DNA from: an uncultured Bacteroidales bacterium
GTDB taxonomy: Bacteria > Bacteroidota > Bacteroidia > Bacteroidales > SZUA-534
Direction: 5' to 3'
NCBI GenBank assembly: GCA_902790595.1
Contig: CADASL010000001.1
Location: forward strand, 434,001 to 498,000
Length of the DNA stretch: 64,000 bases
The notes under the pieces were generated by a model. That model had not been told where the DNA came from and ran no database searches. It was given only the letters and a program-made list of their open reading frames with translations. The position numbers were made by a program, and so were the translations under genes. Positions 23,591 through 31,557 of the stretch are shown one piece after another. Numbering within the stretch: the stretch's first letter is position 1; each line of letters starts with the position of its first letter.

Positions 23591-25645
23591 TTATTTGCTA
23601 AGCAATTCAACGCTACGATTCACAAACACATTCAAGTCCTCGCCTTTCAGCATATTGTTGGCCAACAGTGCAAGGTCGACAAGTTGTTTTACAAGCGGTG
23701 TCGATTTGCCGAACTCTCTGAGTTTTGCATCCTTCTCATCGCGCAGAGTGTCAATCTGTTTGCCAAGGTCGGCAATTTGGTCCTTCAGAGCCTGCGGAAT
23801 CTCTTCCTCCTTCTTGTCCTTCTTCTGAGCCTCAAGGTCGGCTTTCTGCTTGTTCAAAGGCTCAATCTTTGTGTCGATTTCAGCCAGAGCCGAGCCCAGC
23901 GCATCTTTCTCTGCGTCAAGCACTTTTGAAATCAGCGGGTGAGCCGTGTTCACAACCAAGTTGAAGTTGTCGGGCATATCGGCATAGTAGTTCATTCCGC
24001 TCAAAGCGGCGGTGTCCTTCATACGGCGCATAAACTCGTTCTGCGTAATCATCAGCGGTTTGGCGTCGGCGCCAAGGTCCTCAAACTCAACAATGAAGTA
24101 ACTCTTGTCGGGTGTTACGGCGTTGAAAACCTGAATCAGATTGTTGCGGTCGGCCTCCTCGATTTTGGCTTGCGGTTGGTCGTCCTTCTGAATCAGACGG
24201 CTGATTACATCGGCATCGACACGGGCGAAACGTGTCTTCTCCAACTTCTGCTCAAGCGAGCCGATAAAGTGCATATCTAACTGACCGTCAAGCACCAGCA
24301 CATCGTAACCTTTAGCTTTGGCGCTCTCAATGTAGGTGTACTGCGCATCCTTGTCGGTGGCGTAGAGATAGACTTTTGTGTCGTTTTTGTCGGTTTGGTT
24401 CGGCTTGACAAGTGTTTCGTACTCGTCGAGCGTAAAGTATTTACCTTCAATATTTTTCAGCAGAACAAAGTTCTTTGCGCGCTCGTAGAATTTCTCGTCG
24501 GTCAGGATTCCGTACTCGATAAAGAGTTTCAGATTGTCCCACTTGCTCTCGAACTGCGGGCGGTCGGTTTTGAAGATTTCCTCCAGACGGTCGGCCACCT
24601 TTTTGGTGATATGGCTCGAAATCTTCTTCACATTCGAGTCGGCCTGCAGGTAACTACGCGACACGTTCAGCGGAATGTCGGGCGAGTCGATGACGCCGTG
24701 CAGCAACGTAAGAAATTCAGGCACAATGCCTTCCACACTGTCGGTTACGAACACCTGATTGCAGTAGAGTTGGATTTTGTTCTTCTGAATCTCAATGTTG
24801 TTCTTGATTTTCGGAAAATACAGAATACCAGTCAGATTGAACGGATAATCGACGTTCAGGTGGATATAGAACAGCGGGTCTTCGTGGCCAGGATAAAGTT
24901 CGTGATAGAAGTTCATATAGTCTTCATCCTTCAGGTCGGCAGGCTTGCGAGTCCACGCAGGCGTGGTGTTGTTGATAATCTTATCTTTGTCAGTATCAAC
25001 CATTTTCTTCTCTTTGTCGCTCCACTCCTGCTCCTTGCCAAACGCAATCTGAACGGGCAGGAACTTGCAGTATTTGGTCAGCAATTGGTTGATGCGGCTC
25101 TCGTCAAGAAATTCTTCGCTGTCGGCATCGATATGCATAACAATGTCGGTACCAAAATCTTGTTTTTCAGCATCTTCGAGCGTAAACTCAGGACTGCCGT
25201 CGCAGCTCCATTTCACGGCTTTCGAGCCTTCCTTGTACGATTTTGTGATAATATCGACACGCTCCGAAACCATAAAAGCGCTGTAGAATCCCAAGCCGAA
25301 ATGACCGATGATGGCACCAATGTTGTCTTTGTACTTATCGAGAAACTCGCCCGCACTTGAGAAGGCTATCTGATTGATATACTTATCGATTTCTTCTTCA
25401 GTCATTCCAATTCCGTGGTCGGAAACAACAATCGTCTTGTTGCCTTTGTTCACCGACACGCGAACGGTTTTGTCGGTCAGTTCGCCCTTATAGTCACCCT
25501 TGGCGGCCACAGCAACCATTTTCTGAGTTGCATCAACGGCATTTGCCACAATCTCACGAAGGAAAATCTCGTGGTCGGAATAAAGGAACTTCTTGATTAC
25601 TGGGAAGATGTTCTCACTTGTAACACCAATTTTACCTGTTTGCAT
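23591..25645 (-). CDS. htpG: Chaperone HtpG (Hsp90)
   Basis: This 684-residue ATP-dependent chaperone has the N-terminal GHKL ATPase with FLREIVANAVDA (normally SNASDA), VSDHGIGMT and GHFGLGFYSAF. A middle domain with YLQADSNVKKI and a C-terminal dimerisation domain follow. A charged insert near residues 590-630 is rich in Lys and Glu. I start at MQTGKIG; the longer frame adds an unlikely tail. A sigma-54-like sequence lies 50 bp upstream. The VANAVDA wording for the ATP-binding loop is unusual but keeps the metal-chelating Asn. Confidence 0.95.
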   Translation of the reverse strand: MQTGKIGVTSENIFPVIKKFLYSDHEIFLREIVANAVDATQKMVAVAAKGDYKGELTDKTVRVSVNKGNKTIVVSDHGIGMTEEEIDKYINQIAFSSAGEFLDKYKDNIGAIIGHFGLGFYSAFMVSERVDIITKSYKEGSKAVKWSCDGSPEFTLEDAEKQDFGTDIVMHIDADSEEFLDESRINQLLTKYCKFLPVQIAFGKEQEWSDKEKKMVDTDKDKIINNTTPAWTRKPADLKDEDYMNFYHELYPGHEDPLFYIHLNVDYPFNLTGILYFPKIKNNIEIQKNKIQLYCNQVFVTDSVEGIVPEFLTLLHGVIDSPDIPLNVSRSYLQADSNVKKISSHITKKVADRLEEIFKTDRPQFESKWDNLKLFIEYGILTDEKFYERAKNFVLLKNIEGKYFTLDEYETLVKPNQTDKNDTKVYLYATDKDAQYTYIESAKAKGYDVLVLDGQLDMHFIGSLEQKLEKTRFARVDADVISRLIQKDDQPQAKIEEADRNNLIQVFNAVTPDKSYFIVEFEDLGADAKPLMITQNEFMRRMKDTAALSGMNYYADMPDNFNLVVNTAHPLISKVLDAEKDALGSALAEIDTKIEPLNKQKADLEAQKKDKKEEEIPQALKDQIADLGKQIDTLRDEKDAKLREFGKSTPLVKQLVDLALLANNMLKGEDLNVFVNRSVELLSK

Positions 25646-25694
25646 AGTTTTATATTTTTTAGTTATGAATTTCAATTTTACGCGCATTCGGGGT

Positions 25695-25710
25695 TTCAAA
25701 CATTGTGCCA
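25695..25710 (-). promoter_or_regulatory. Sigma-54-like site upstream of htpG
   Basis: TGGCACAATGTTTGAA on the minus strand matches the -24/-12 consensus TGGCACrnnnnTTGCw at all but one specified position, 50 bp before the start codon. No enhancer-binding protein gene is nearby, so this may be chance. Confidence 0.3.
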
Positions 25711-25775
25711 CGCGCTATTTTCAGCCGATTTGACACAACCGCAGAGCGGACACTGACAAAAATGCCGTTTTTTGA

Positions 25776-26010
25776 GTTCGCAAAGAATGCGATATTGACA
25801 AAGATTTTATGCGAATTACAAACCCGACTTGGCAATTTGCATAAACTTTATGCAAATTGCCGAATTGATATTGTAAATTACATAGAAATTATGCAAATTA
25901 TAAACTCGATTTATACTTTTACATAATAATTATGTAATTTAGTGGATTGATATTATAATTTGCATAGATAAGTATGCAAATTACCAAATCAATTAGTATA
26001 TTTGCATAAT
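25776..26010. repeat. Phased palindrome array upstream of AAA/DUF4143 ATPase 1
   Basis: Palindromes built on TTTGCATA/TATGCAAA recur. The best is AATTTGCATAAA-C-TTTATGCAAATT (25834-25858). The others are a degenerate copy at 25876-25899, TTACATAAT-A-ATTATGTAA (25919-25937) and TAATTTGCATA-6-TATGCAAATTA (25956-25983), with a half copy at 25999-26010. Centres lie near 25846, 25887, 25928 and 25969, so the spacing is about 41 bp (four helical turns). A TCGCA/TGCGA pair sits at 25778-25792. The spacers share a gattgatat-type word. Confidence 0.75.
25997..26004 (+). promoter_or_regulatory. -7 box TATATTTG inside the last repeat of the array
   Basis: This exact TAnnTTTG match overlaps the final half-palindrome and lies 56 bp before the ATPase start. 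A protein bound to the array would therefore cover the promoter. Confidence 0.5.
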
Positions 26011-26060
26011 TTTTTGAGAGAAAAACGACACATATTTAATATATTAAAACAGCAACAGAA

Positions 26061-27209
26061 ATGGTGACGCGGAATATTATAAACAAAATCAGGCAGATAG
26101 CCACCAAATTTCCAGTTGTGGCATTGACAGGCACGCGCCAGTGTGGAAAATCGACACTGCTGAAAAACTGCTTCCCCGACTACCGTTTTATATCGCTTGA
26201 GGACCTCGATATCAGGCAGTACGCACTGAGCGACCCGCGCGGTTTCCTTAGCAATTTCGGCGACCATCTGATTATCGACGAGGCGCAGTACGCTCCGCAA
26301 CTTTTCTCGTACATCCAAACGAAAGTCGATGACAAAAACGAGTCGGGAATGTACATTCTGTCGGGCTCGCACAACTTTTTGCTGATGGAAAACATCTCGC
26401 AGAGCCTTGCCGGGCGGTGCGCTATTCTTACGCTCGCGCCATTCTCGATTTCAGAAATGAAGGCGGCCTCGCTCCTGCCCGATGACCTCAACACGTGGCT
26501 ATACAAGGGCGGCTATCCGCGCATTTATGACAAAGATATCGACCCAACCGACTTTTTCCCGAACTATCTGCGCACCTATATCGAGCGCGATGTCAGGCTG
26601 CTGCGCAACATTGGCGATGTCACGCTTTTTGCCAAGTTCCTGAAAATGTGTGCGGCACGTGTCGGGCAGTTGCTCAACATTTCGTCACTCGCCAACGAGT
26701 GCGGAATATCGACAGAGACTGCCAACTCGTGGATTTCTGTGTTGGAGACCAGCTACGTAGCCTTTATGCTGCGCCCGTATCACAAGAATTTCAACAAGCG
26801 GCTGGTGAAATCGCCGAAGATGTACTTCTACGATTCGGGGCTCGTCTGCTCGCTTTTGGAAATAGCTGATGCCAATCAACTCTCAACTCACTATCTGCGC
26901 GGCGAGATTTTTGAGAATATGATTGTGTCAGAGACATTTAAACGCTTTTGGTTTCAGGGCAAAGAGCCGAACATCAGTTTCTGGCGCGACAGCAACCAGA
27001 ACGAAGTTGACCTGCTGATTGAGACCAACGGACAGTTAAGCGCCTACGAGATAAAGTCGGGAGCCACAATGAACAGCGATTTCTTTTCGGGGCTGAAAAC
27101 ATTCCGAAGAATAGCCGATTTGCCTGTAGAGCAGTGCTTTGTGGTGTACGGCGGCGACTTAGAGGTTCAAACCACCGATGGGAAATACCTCTCCTGGAGG
27201 AATTGGTAA
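26061..27209 (+). CDS. AAA ATPase with C-terminal DUF4143 (ATPase 1)
   Basis: This 382-residue protein has an N-terminal AAA domain with Walker A GTRQCGKST (residues 24-32) and Walker B LIIDEAQ, an SGSHNFLL sensor, then a winged-helix-like DUF4143 region (about 195-380). The C-terminal part contains FWRDSNQNEVDLLIE and AYEIKSG, a pattern like a PD-(D/E)xK nuclease core (E-V-D...E-I-K). Members of this family are numerous in Bacteroidota and have no settled function; DNA-linked roles are suspected. It stands alone behind a phased palindrome array. A second member is at 48695-49870. Confidence 0.85.
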   Translation: MVTRNIINKIRQIATKFPVVALTGTRQCGKSTLLKNCFPDYRFISLEDLDIRQYALSDPRGFLSNFGDHLIIDEAQYAPQLFSYIQTKVDDKNESGMYILSGSHNFLLMENISQSLAGRCAILTLAPFSISEMKAASLLPDDLNTWLYKGGYPRIYDKDIDPTDFFPNYLRTYIERDVRLLRNIGDVTLFAKFLKMCAARVGQLLNISSLANECGISTETANSWISVLETSYVAFMLRPYHKNFNKRLVKSPKMYFYDSGLVCSLLEIADANQLSTHYLRGEIFENMIVSETFKRFWFQGKEPNISFWRDSNQNEVDLLIETNGQLSAYEIKSGATMNSDFFSGLKTFRRIADLPVEQCFVVYGGDLEVQTTDGKYLSWRNW

Positions 27210-27354
27210 TTGCTAAATCATAAAATTATTGAAAAATACGTAAAAAACTGCCGCATCCGACCAACCGCGGAAATTAAACACTAATTGGAAAGCCGGCATT
27301 TTTTTACGCAACAATAGCGCAAACACTGCCCTCCCAATCATCAATCATTAAAAG

Positions 27355-27392
27355 AAACGCCCAACCAACTAAACTGATTGGGCGTTTTTGTT
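27355..27392. terminator. Bidirectional terminator between ATPase 1 and the convergent gene
   Basis: AAACGCCCAA (27355-27364) pairs with TTGGGCGTTT (27378-27387), with T5 following on the plus strand. Confidence 0.8.
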
Positions 27393-27415
27393 TTATATGC
27401 TTTGAGGAATTAATC

Positions 27416-28282
27416 TCAACGTCTTTTCCCTTTCACCGCGGGCCGCTGATATTTGATGTTCGACTGATAGAACCAAAGTCCGTCTTCGAACTTAAGGGCA
27501 TCGTACGACATATCGGGAGCGAAAAACATTGGATTGCTGGTGTCCTGAGTGCCCATAACGGCCAGATGGTCGAGAACTATCAAATCAAGATTCTCATCGT
27601 ACTGAATCATCATAGTGGCGCGCTTATTATACTCAAACACAAGGCGTTTCATCTTTTTACGACCTACTTTTATCACCGATTTGCCGAACCTTGGCTGGCC
27701 TTTCTCGGTGAAAGTGAGCGGCTCAATGATTTTGCGCGTAGTGTAAAGCCCGCAGCCATCCCAGCCCAGCAGTGTGTAAATCACCTCGCCCTGATGCTTT
27801 CTCTCGACAATGCCATAATAGAGCATTCCGCGCCAGTTTTGCGGAGTAAACGTCTGGTTATCATAACTTTCGAGTTGAGCGCCATTGTCTGTCAGCTCAA
27901 ACAAACGGACTTTCTTCGCCTGTTTGTCGTGATACTGCAAATAGCCGTAATAATGGTAGTCACCGGCATCGCCAACCGCAAACCAGGTGAAGATGCGCAC
28001 GCGGCCGTCGGGTGAGACAACCTGACAGACATCGTTCTTTAGGCTGTCGAAAGGATACTCGAACGAGCCCTCACGCTTGAGCGCCTCACCAAGCAACTGC
28101 CCGACTTGGACGGCAAGCGTATCTTGAAGGGCATCTTTGTACCGGCTTGCCGACAACTGCGAAGCTAATTCAACTATCTGATTTTCAAGATTGTGCAATA
28201 CACTATCGGGCTTAGTTTCGGCCGCGACCGAAAAAAAGGGAAATAGCGCCGCAAAAATGAATATTAAACGAAATCTGCTCAT
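27416..28282 (-). CDS. Secreted protein of unknown function
   Basis: This 288-residue protein has a signal peptide (SRFRLIFIFAALFPFFSVA) when started at the Met at 28282; the longer frame adds an unlikely 20-residue tail. I do not recognise a named domain. Visible features are a GWDGCGLYTTRKIIEPLTF segment, a basic RRPAVKGKRR-type tail (QRPAVKGKRR) and many Tyr and Trp residues in the second half. Similar single-copy periplasmic proteins are widespread in Bacteroidales to my recollection. It is followed upstream in transcription by the LytTR regulator gene's terminator, so it is a separate unit. Confidence 0.65.
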   Translation of the reverse strand: MSRFRLIFIFAALFPFFSVAAETKPDSVLHNLENQIVELASQLSASRYKDALQDTLAVQVGQLLGEALKREGSFEYPFDSLKNDVCQVVSPDGRVRIFTWFAVGDAGDYHYYGYLQYHDKQAKKVRLFELTDNGAQLESYDNQTFTPQNWRGMLYYGIVERKHQGEVIYTLLGWDGCGLYTTRKIIEPLTFTEKGQPRFGKSVIKVGRKKMKRLVFEYNKRATMMIQYDENLDLIVLDHLAVMGTQDTSNPMFFAPDMSYDALKFEDGLWFYQSNIKYQRPAVKGKRR

Positions 28283-28326
28283 CAGTAATGAAACGCAAAT
28301 GATTCGGAAAAATTGCCAAAAACAAA

Positions 28327-28352
28327 CAAAGCCCGCTTGCAAGCAGGCCTTG
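28327..28352 (-). terminator. Terminator of the LytTR gene
   Basis: Minus-strand GCCTGCTTGCAAGCGGGC folds back on itself and is followed by an interrupted U-run (tttgtttgttttt). Confidence 0.6.
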
Positions 28353-28374
28353 AAATATTATCGAAACGCCATAA

Positions 28375-29088
28375 TTACTTGGAAGTTATGGTGTTAAGGT
28401 CGTCCATCAAAGTGTCGCGATACGACTTGCCGATGGGCAGCAGCTTGGCTCCCGACTCGGTGCGCATTATCACGTTGCTCTCCTCAATGTAGTCAATCTG
28501 GCCAATGTTGACGATGTACGAGCGGTGAATGCGCTTGAATTTCGACATCGGCAGCTTGCCCTCGATGGCCTTCATTGTGTAATGAATGGTGAATTTATCT
28601 TTGAAAGTGTTGATAGTCACGTAGTTCTCAAGAGCTTCAACCCAAAGAATGTCCTCGTATTTGATGCGCACCAGCGTCGAGTTTTTCTTCTTGATGAAAA
28701 TCTCATCAGGATATTTCGACACACTCTCCTTGTCCTGATAAAGCGACTGCGCCTTGTTGACGGCCTTGAAGAACCGTTGCAGCTGCACCGGCTTGAGCAG
28801 ATAGTCGATAACATCGTACTCATACGACTCGATGGCATACTTTTCCTGGCCCGACACAATGATTATCATCGGCGGATTATCGAGCGTGTTGATGAAGTCG
28901 AGGCCGCTCATTTCCGGCATTTCAACGTCAAGGAAAATCAAATCGATAGGGTCTGGCATATCGAAAGCCTTAAACGCATCGACGGGGCTCTCGTAGGAAC
29001 CCACAAGATTCAGTAAATCAGACTTTTCAATCAGTCCTTCGAGCACTTTTCGGCTCAGCAAATCGTCATCTATTATTATACAATTCAT
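28375..29088 (-). CDS. LytTR-family response regulator
   Basis: This 237-residue protein has a CheY-like receiver (residues 1-120) and a LytTR DNA-binding domain (about 135-235). The receiver has acidic pair IIDDD near the start, phosphoacceptor Asp in LIFLDVEMPEM and conserved Lys in YLLKPVQ. The second domain contains VEALENYVTI and KRIHRSYIVN. It probably binds tandem direct repeats and activates envelope or polysaccharide genes. No LytS-type kinase is adjacent, so it is an orphan here. A -7 box lies 37 bp upstream. Confidence 0.92.
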   Translation of the reverse strand: MNCIIIDDDLLSRKVLEGLIEKSDLLNLVGSYESPVDAFKAFDMPDPIDLIFLDVEMPEMSGLDFINTLDNPPMIIIVSGQEKYAIESYEYDVIDYLLKPVQLQRFFKAVNKAQSLYQDKESVSKYPDEIFIKKKNSTLVRIKYEDILWVEALENYVTINTFKDKFTIHYTMKAIEGKLPMSKFKRIHRSYIVNIGQIDYIEESNVIMRTESGAKLLPIGKSYRDTLMDDLNTITSK

Positions 29089-29124
29089 CTGTTTCGATTT
29101 TAAATTTCACGAGATTTTGTAGTA

Positions 29125-29132
29125 CAAATATA
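29125..29132 (-). promoter_or_regulatory. -7 box TATATTTG for the LytTR gene
   Basis: This is an exact TAnnTTTG match on the minus strand, 37 bp before the start codon. The -33 region is weak. Confidence 0.5.
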
Positions 29133-29349
29133 TATCAATTGACAAAAAATGAAACACAAACCGCACGAAAATCAACTTTTGTCAACAATTTTTTGCATCC
29201 AATCACACTTTTTATGCGTTTCGCTTTAGTTCGGCCGATTTTTTCCGTTGGCCGGAAGACGCACCCGATACCTATTTATTATATTTTTAGCCCGATACGT
29301 TTTCGATAGAAAAACCATCTGTAACAACAATAGTTTTTTTCGTCATTCG

Positions 29350-29381
29350 TTTGATTCTTATCGAAATTCGACAAACATTTG
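29350..29381 (+). promoter_or_regulatory. Promoter of the dapB-lepB operon
   Basis: TTTG (29350-29353), 20 nt, then AACATTTG (29374-29381), one mismatch from TAnnTTTG, 31 bp before dapB. Confidence 0.55.
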
Positions 29382-29411
29382 CACAAAATTTAAATTCAAA
29401 AACATAGACTG

Positions 29412-30140
29412 ATGAAATTAGCGATTATCGGATACGGACGGATGGGCCACGAGATTGAGGCCATTGCCGTGAAAAGAGGGCACGAAGTTGTGCTGACCAT
29501 CGACAAGGACAATATGCAAGACCTTGAAAGCGAGAAGTTTAAAACGGTTGATGTGGCCATTGAATTCACTTTTCCCGAATCGGCTGTTGGCGACTATCTG
29601 AAGTGCTTCAAGGCGGGTGTGCCTGTGGTTACGGGCACCACGGGCTGGCTCGACCAACGCCCGATGGTTGAGGACGAGTGCCGCAAGCAGAACGGCGGTT
29701 TCCTTTACGCTTCGAACTTCAGTCTGGGCGTGAACCTGTTCTTTGAACTGAACCGCAAACTTGCCGAAATGATGAGCAGTTTCCCCGATTATTCGGTGAG
29801 AATGAATGAGATACACCATATTCACAAATTGGACGCGCCGAGCGGAACGGCCATCACCTTGGGCGAGGACATTGTGAAAATCAATCCACGGCTCGACAAA
29901 TGGGTGAAAACCGCTGACTGTCAGCCGAATGAGTTGCCGATAACATCGGAACGCATTGGCGAAGTGCCTGGCACTCACGAAGTTTTCTACCGTTCTGAGG
30001 CCGACGAGATTACCATCCGCCACGAGGCCTTCAACCGCAAGGGTTTCGCACTTGGCGCCGTTGTTGCCGCCGAGTTTATGGCTGGCAAACGGGGCATCTA
30101 CAGTATGAAAGATGTATTTGACTCAATATTAAAACATTAA
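29412..30140 (+). CDS. dapB: 4-hydroxy-tetrahydrodipicolinate reductase
   Basis: This 242-residue enzyme carries out the second step specific to lysine and meso-diaminopimelate synthesis, using NAD(P)H. It has an N-terminal nucleotide fold with YGRMGHEIEAIA. The catalytic region IHHIHKLDAPSGTAI contains the His pair and Lys of the E-x-H-H-x-x-K-x-D-x-P-S-G-T-A signature. This is the short form common in Bacteroidota. lepB follows 3 bp later, so it forms an operon with it. Confidence 0.95.
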   Translation: MKLAIIGYGRMGHEIEAIAVKRGHEVVLTIDKDNMQDLESEKFKTVDVAIEFTFPESAVGDYLKCFKAGVPVVTGTTGWLDQRPMVEDECRKQNGGFLYASNFSLGVNLFFELNRKLAEMMSSFPDYSVRMNEIHHIHKLDAPSGTAITLGEDIVKINPRLDKWVKTADCQPNELPITSERIGEVPGTHEVFYRSEADEITIRHEAFNRKGFALGAVVAAEFMAGKRGIYSMKDVFDSILKH

Positions 30141-30143
30141 GCA

Positions 30144-31469
30144 ATGGAAAAGCCGTCAAAGAAAGACATAATCAAATTCAGCATCGCAATAGTAATCTAC
30201 ATTCTGTGGATTATCTGGAACGGCAGCCTGTGGTGGCTGCTAGGCATTCCAGTGATTTTCGACATCTACATCACCAAAAAGGTTCATTGGGCTTTTTGGA
30301 AGAAAAAAGGCGTTGAGAAGCAGACCAAAACCGTGGAATGGATTGATGCTGTGATATTTGCGGTGGTTGTTGCGTCACTCATCCGCACGTTCTTGTTCGA
30401 GGCGTACACCATTCCCACTTCGTCGATGGAAAAATCGCTGCTTGTGGGCGACTATCTGTTTGTAAATAAGTTCACTTACGGCCCGCGCAAGCCGATAACG
30501 CCAATTTCGGTGCCGTTTGTGCACCACACAATGCCGTTCACTGCCACAACACGTTCATATTCTGATATTTGGCAGCGTAAATACACACGTATGGCTGGCT
30601 TCCGCAAGATTAAGAACAACGATGTGGTTGTGTTCAACTTCCCCGAAGGTGATACGGTTTGCCTTGAAAATCAGGCACCAAGCTACCATCAACTGGTGCG
30701 CGACTACGGTCGCGACAAAATTCGTCAGTACTATACCATCGGCTACCGCCCCGTTGACAAGCGCGAGAACTACATCAAACGCTGCGTGGCAATTCCTGGC
30801 GACTCGCTCAAAATTGTTGACGGACAGCTATATATAAACGGAAAGCCGCAAGAGGAAATCGGTATCAAGCAATACCGCTACGAAATAATTACCGATGGTA
30901 CATCGTTCAGCCCCAAGGCTTTACAGCGACTGGGCATATCGATGGAAGACATCAGCCGCAGCCAAATTGCCGCAGGACACTACCAAATTCCGCTGACGCC
31001 CGAAATGGTTGAAAGTCTGCGTAACTTCCGCTTTATCAGAGAGATAAAACGCATCAACGCAGGCGACCGCTACGACGGTAGCAACTTCCCGCACGACGCG
31101 CGCTATCGCTGGAACGAAGACAATTTCGGCCCGCTGTGGGTTCCGCAAAAGGGCGCAACCATCGATTTAACAATTGACAATCTGCCTTTGTATCAGCGCA
31201 TTATCCGCATCTACGAAGGCAACGACCTGCAAGTCAAGGACAGCACCATATATATAAATGGGCAGCCCGCCGACAAGTACACCTTTGCAATGGACTACTA
31301 CTGGATGATGGGCGACAACCGACACAACTCGCTCGACTCGCGTTTCTGGGGCTTTGTGCCTGAAGACCACATAGTTGGCAAGGCTTCGATGATTTGGTTC
31401 TCGTCAGACAAGGACCAATCGTTCCCGAAAAACATCCGCTGGCGCAGATTGTTCAAATTCATTCATTGA
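30144..31469 (+). CDS. lepB: Signal peptidase I
   Basis: This 441-residue inner membrane protease removes signal peptides from exported proteins. An N-terminal hydrophobic pair (about 8-45) and a further segment near 68-85 anchor it. The catalytic Ser94 lies in IPTSSMEKSL and Lys212 in YIKRCVAIPGDSL. The C-terminal box MMGDNRHNSLDSRFWGF is intact. It is much longer than E. coli LepB because of inserts around residues 105-195 and 230-330, as usual in Bacteroidales. It is translated from dapB's operon. Confidence 0.95.
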   Translation: MEKPSKKDIIKFSIAIVIYILWIIWNGSLWWLLGIPVIFDIYITKKVHWAFWKKKGVEKQTKTVEWIDAVIFAVVVASLIRTFLFEAYTIPTSSMEKSLLVGDYLFVNKFTYGPRKPITPISVPFVHHTMPFTATTRSYSDIWQRKYTRMAGFRKIKNNDVVVFNFPEGDTVCLENQAPSYHQLVRDYGRDKIRQYYTIGYRPVDKRENYIKRCVAIPGDSLKIVDGQLYINGKPQEEIGIKQYRYEIITDGTSFSPKALQRLGISMEDISRSQIAAGHYQIPLTPEMVESLRNFRFIREIKRINAGDRYDGSNFPHDARYRWNEDNFGPLWVPQKGATIDLTIDNLPLYQRIIRIYEGNDLQVKDSTIYINGQPADKYTFAMDYYWMMGDNRHNSLDSRFWGFVPEDHIVGKASMIWFSSDKDQSFPKNIRWRRLFKFIH

Positions 31470-31557
31470 TTGAAGGATTGTAGTAATTGTGTTTCAAAGT
31501 TCGATTCACCGATTCACCGATTAAACATAAAAAAGGTCTATCGCCAATAATAGAATA

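Noticed and set aside
25776..26010. CRISPR array (palindromic repeats with similar spacers)
   Set aside because: Repeats are imperfect and vary in spacer length inside the palindrome, spacers resemble each other, and there are no cas genes. An operator-like array fits better.
29089..29411. Riboswitch in the dapB leader
   Set aside because: No lysine-riboswitch-like conserved elements are visible; the region contains two divergent promoters and A+T-rich sequence only.
30144..31469. Possible gene fusion in lepB because of its length
   Set aside because: Long inserts between catalytic boxes are normal in Bacteroidales signal peptidase I; all motifs are in order.
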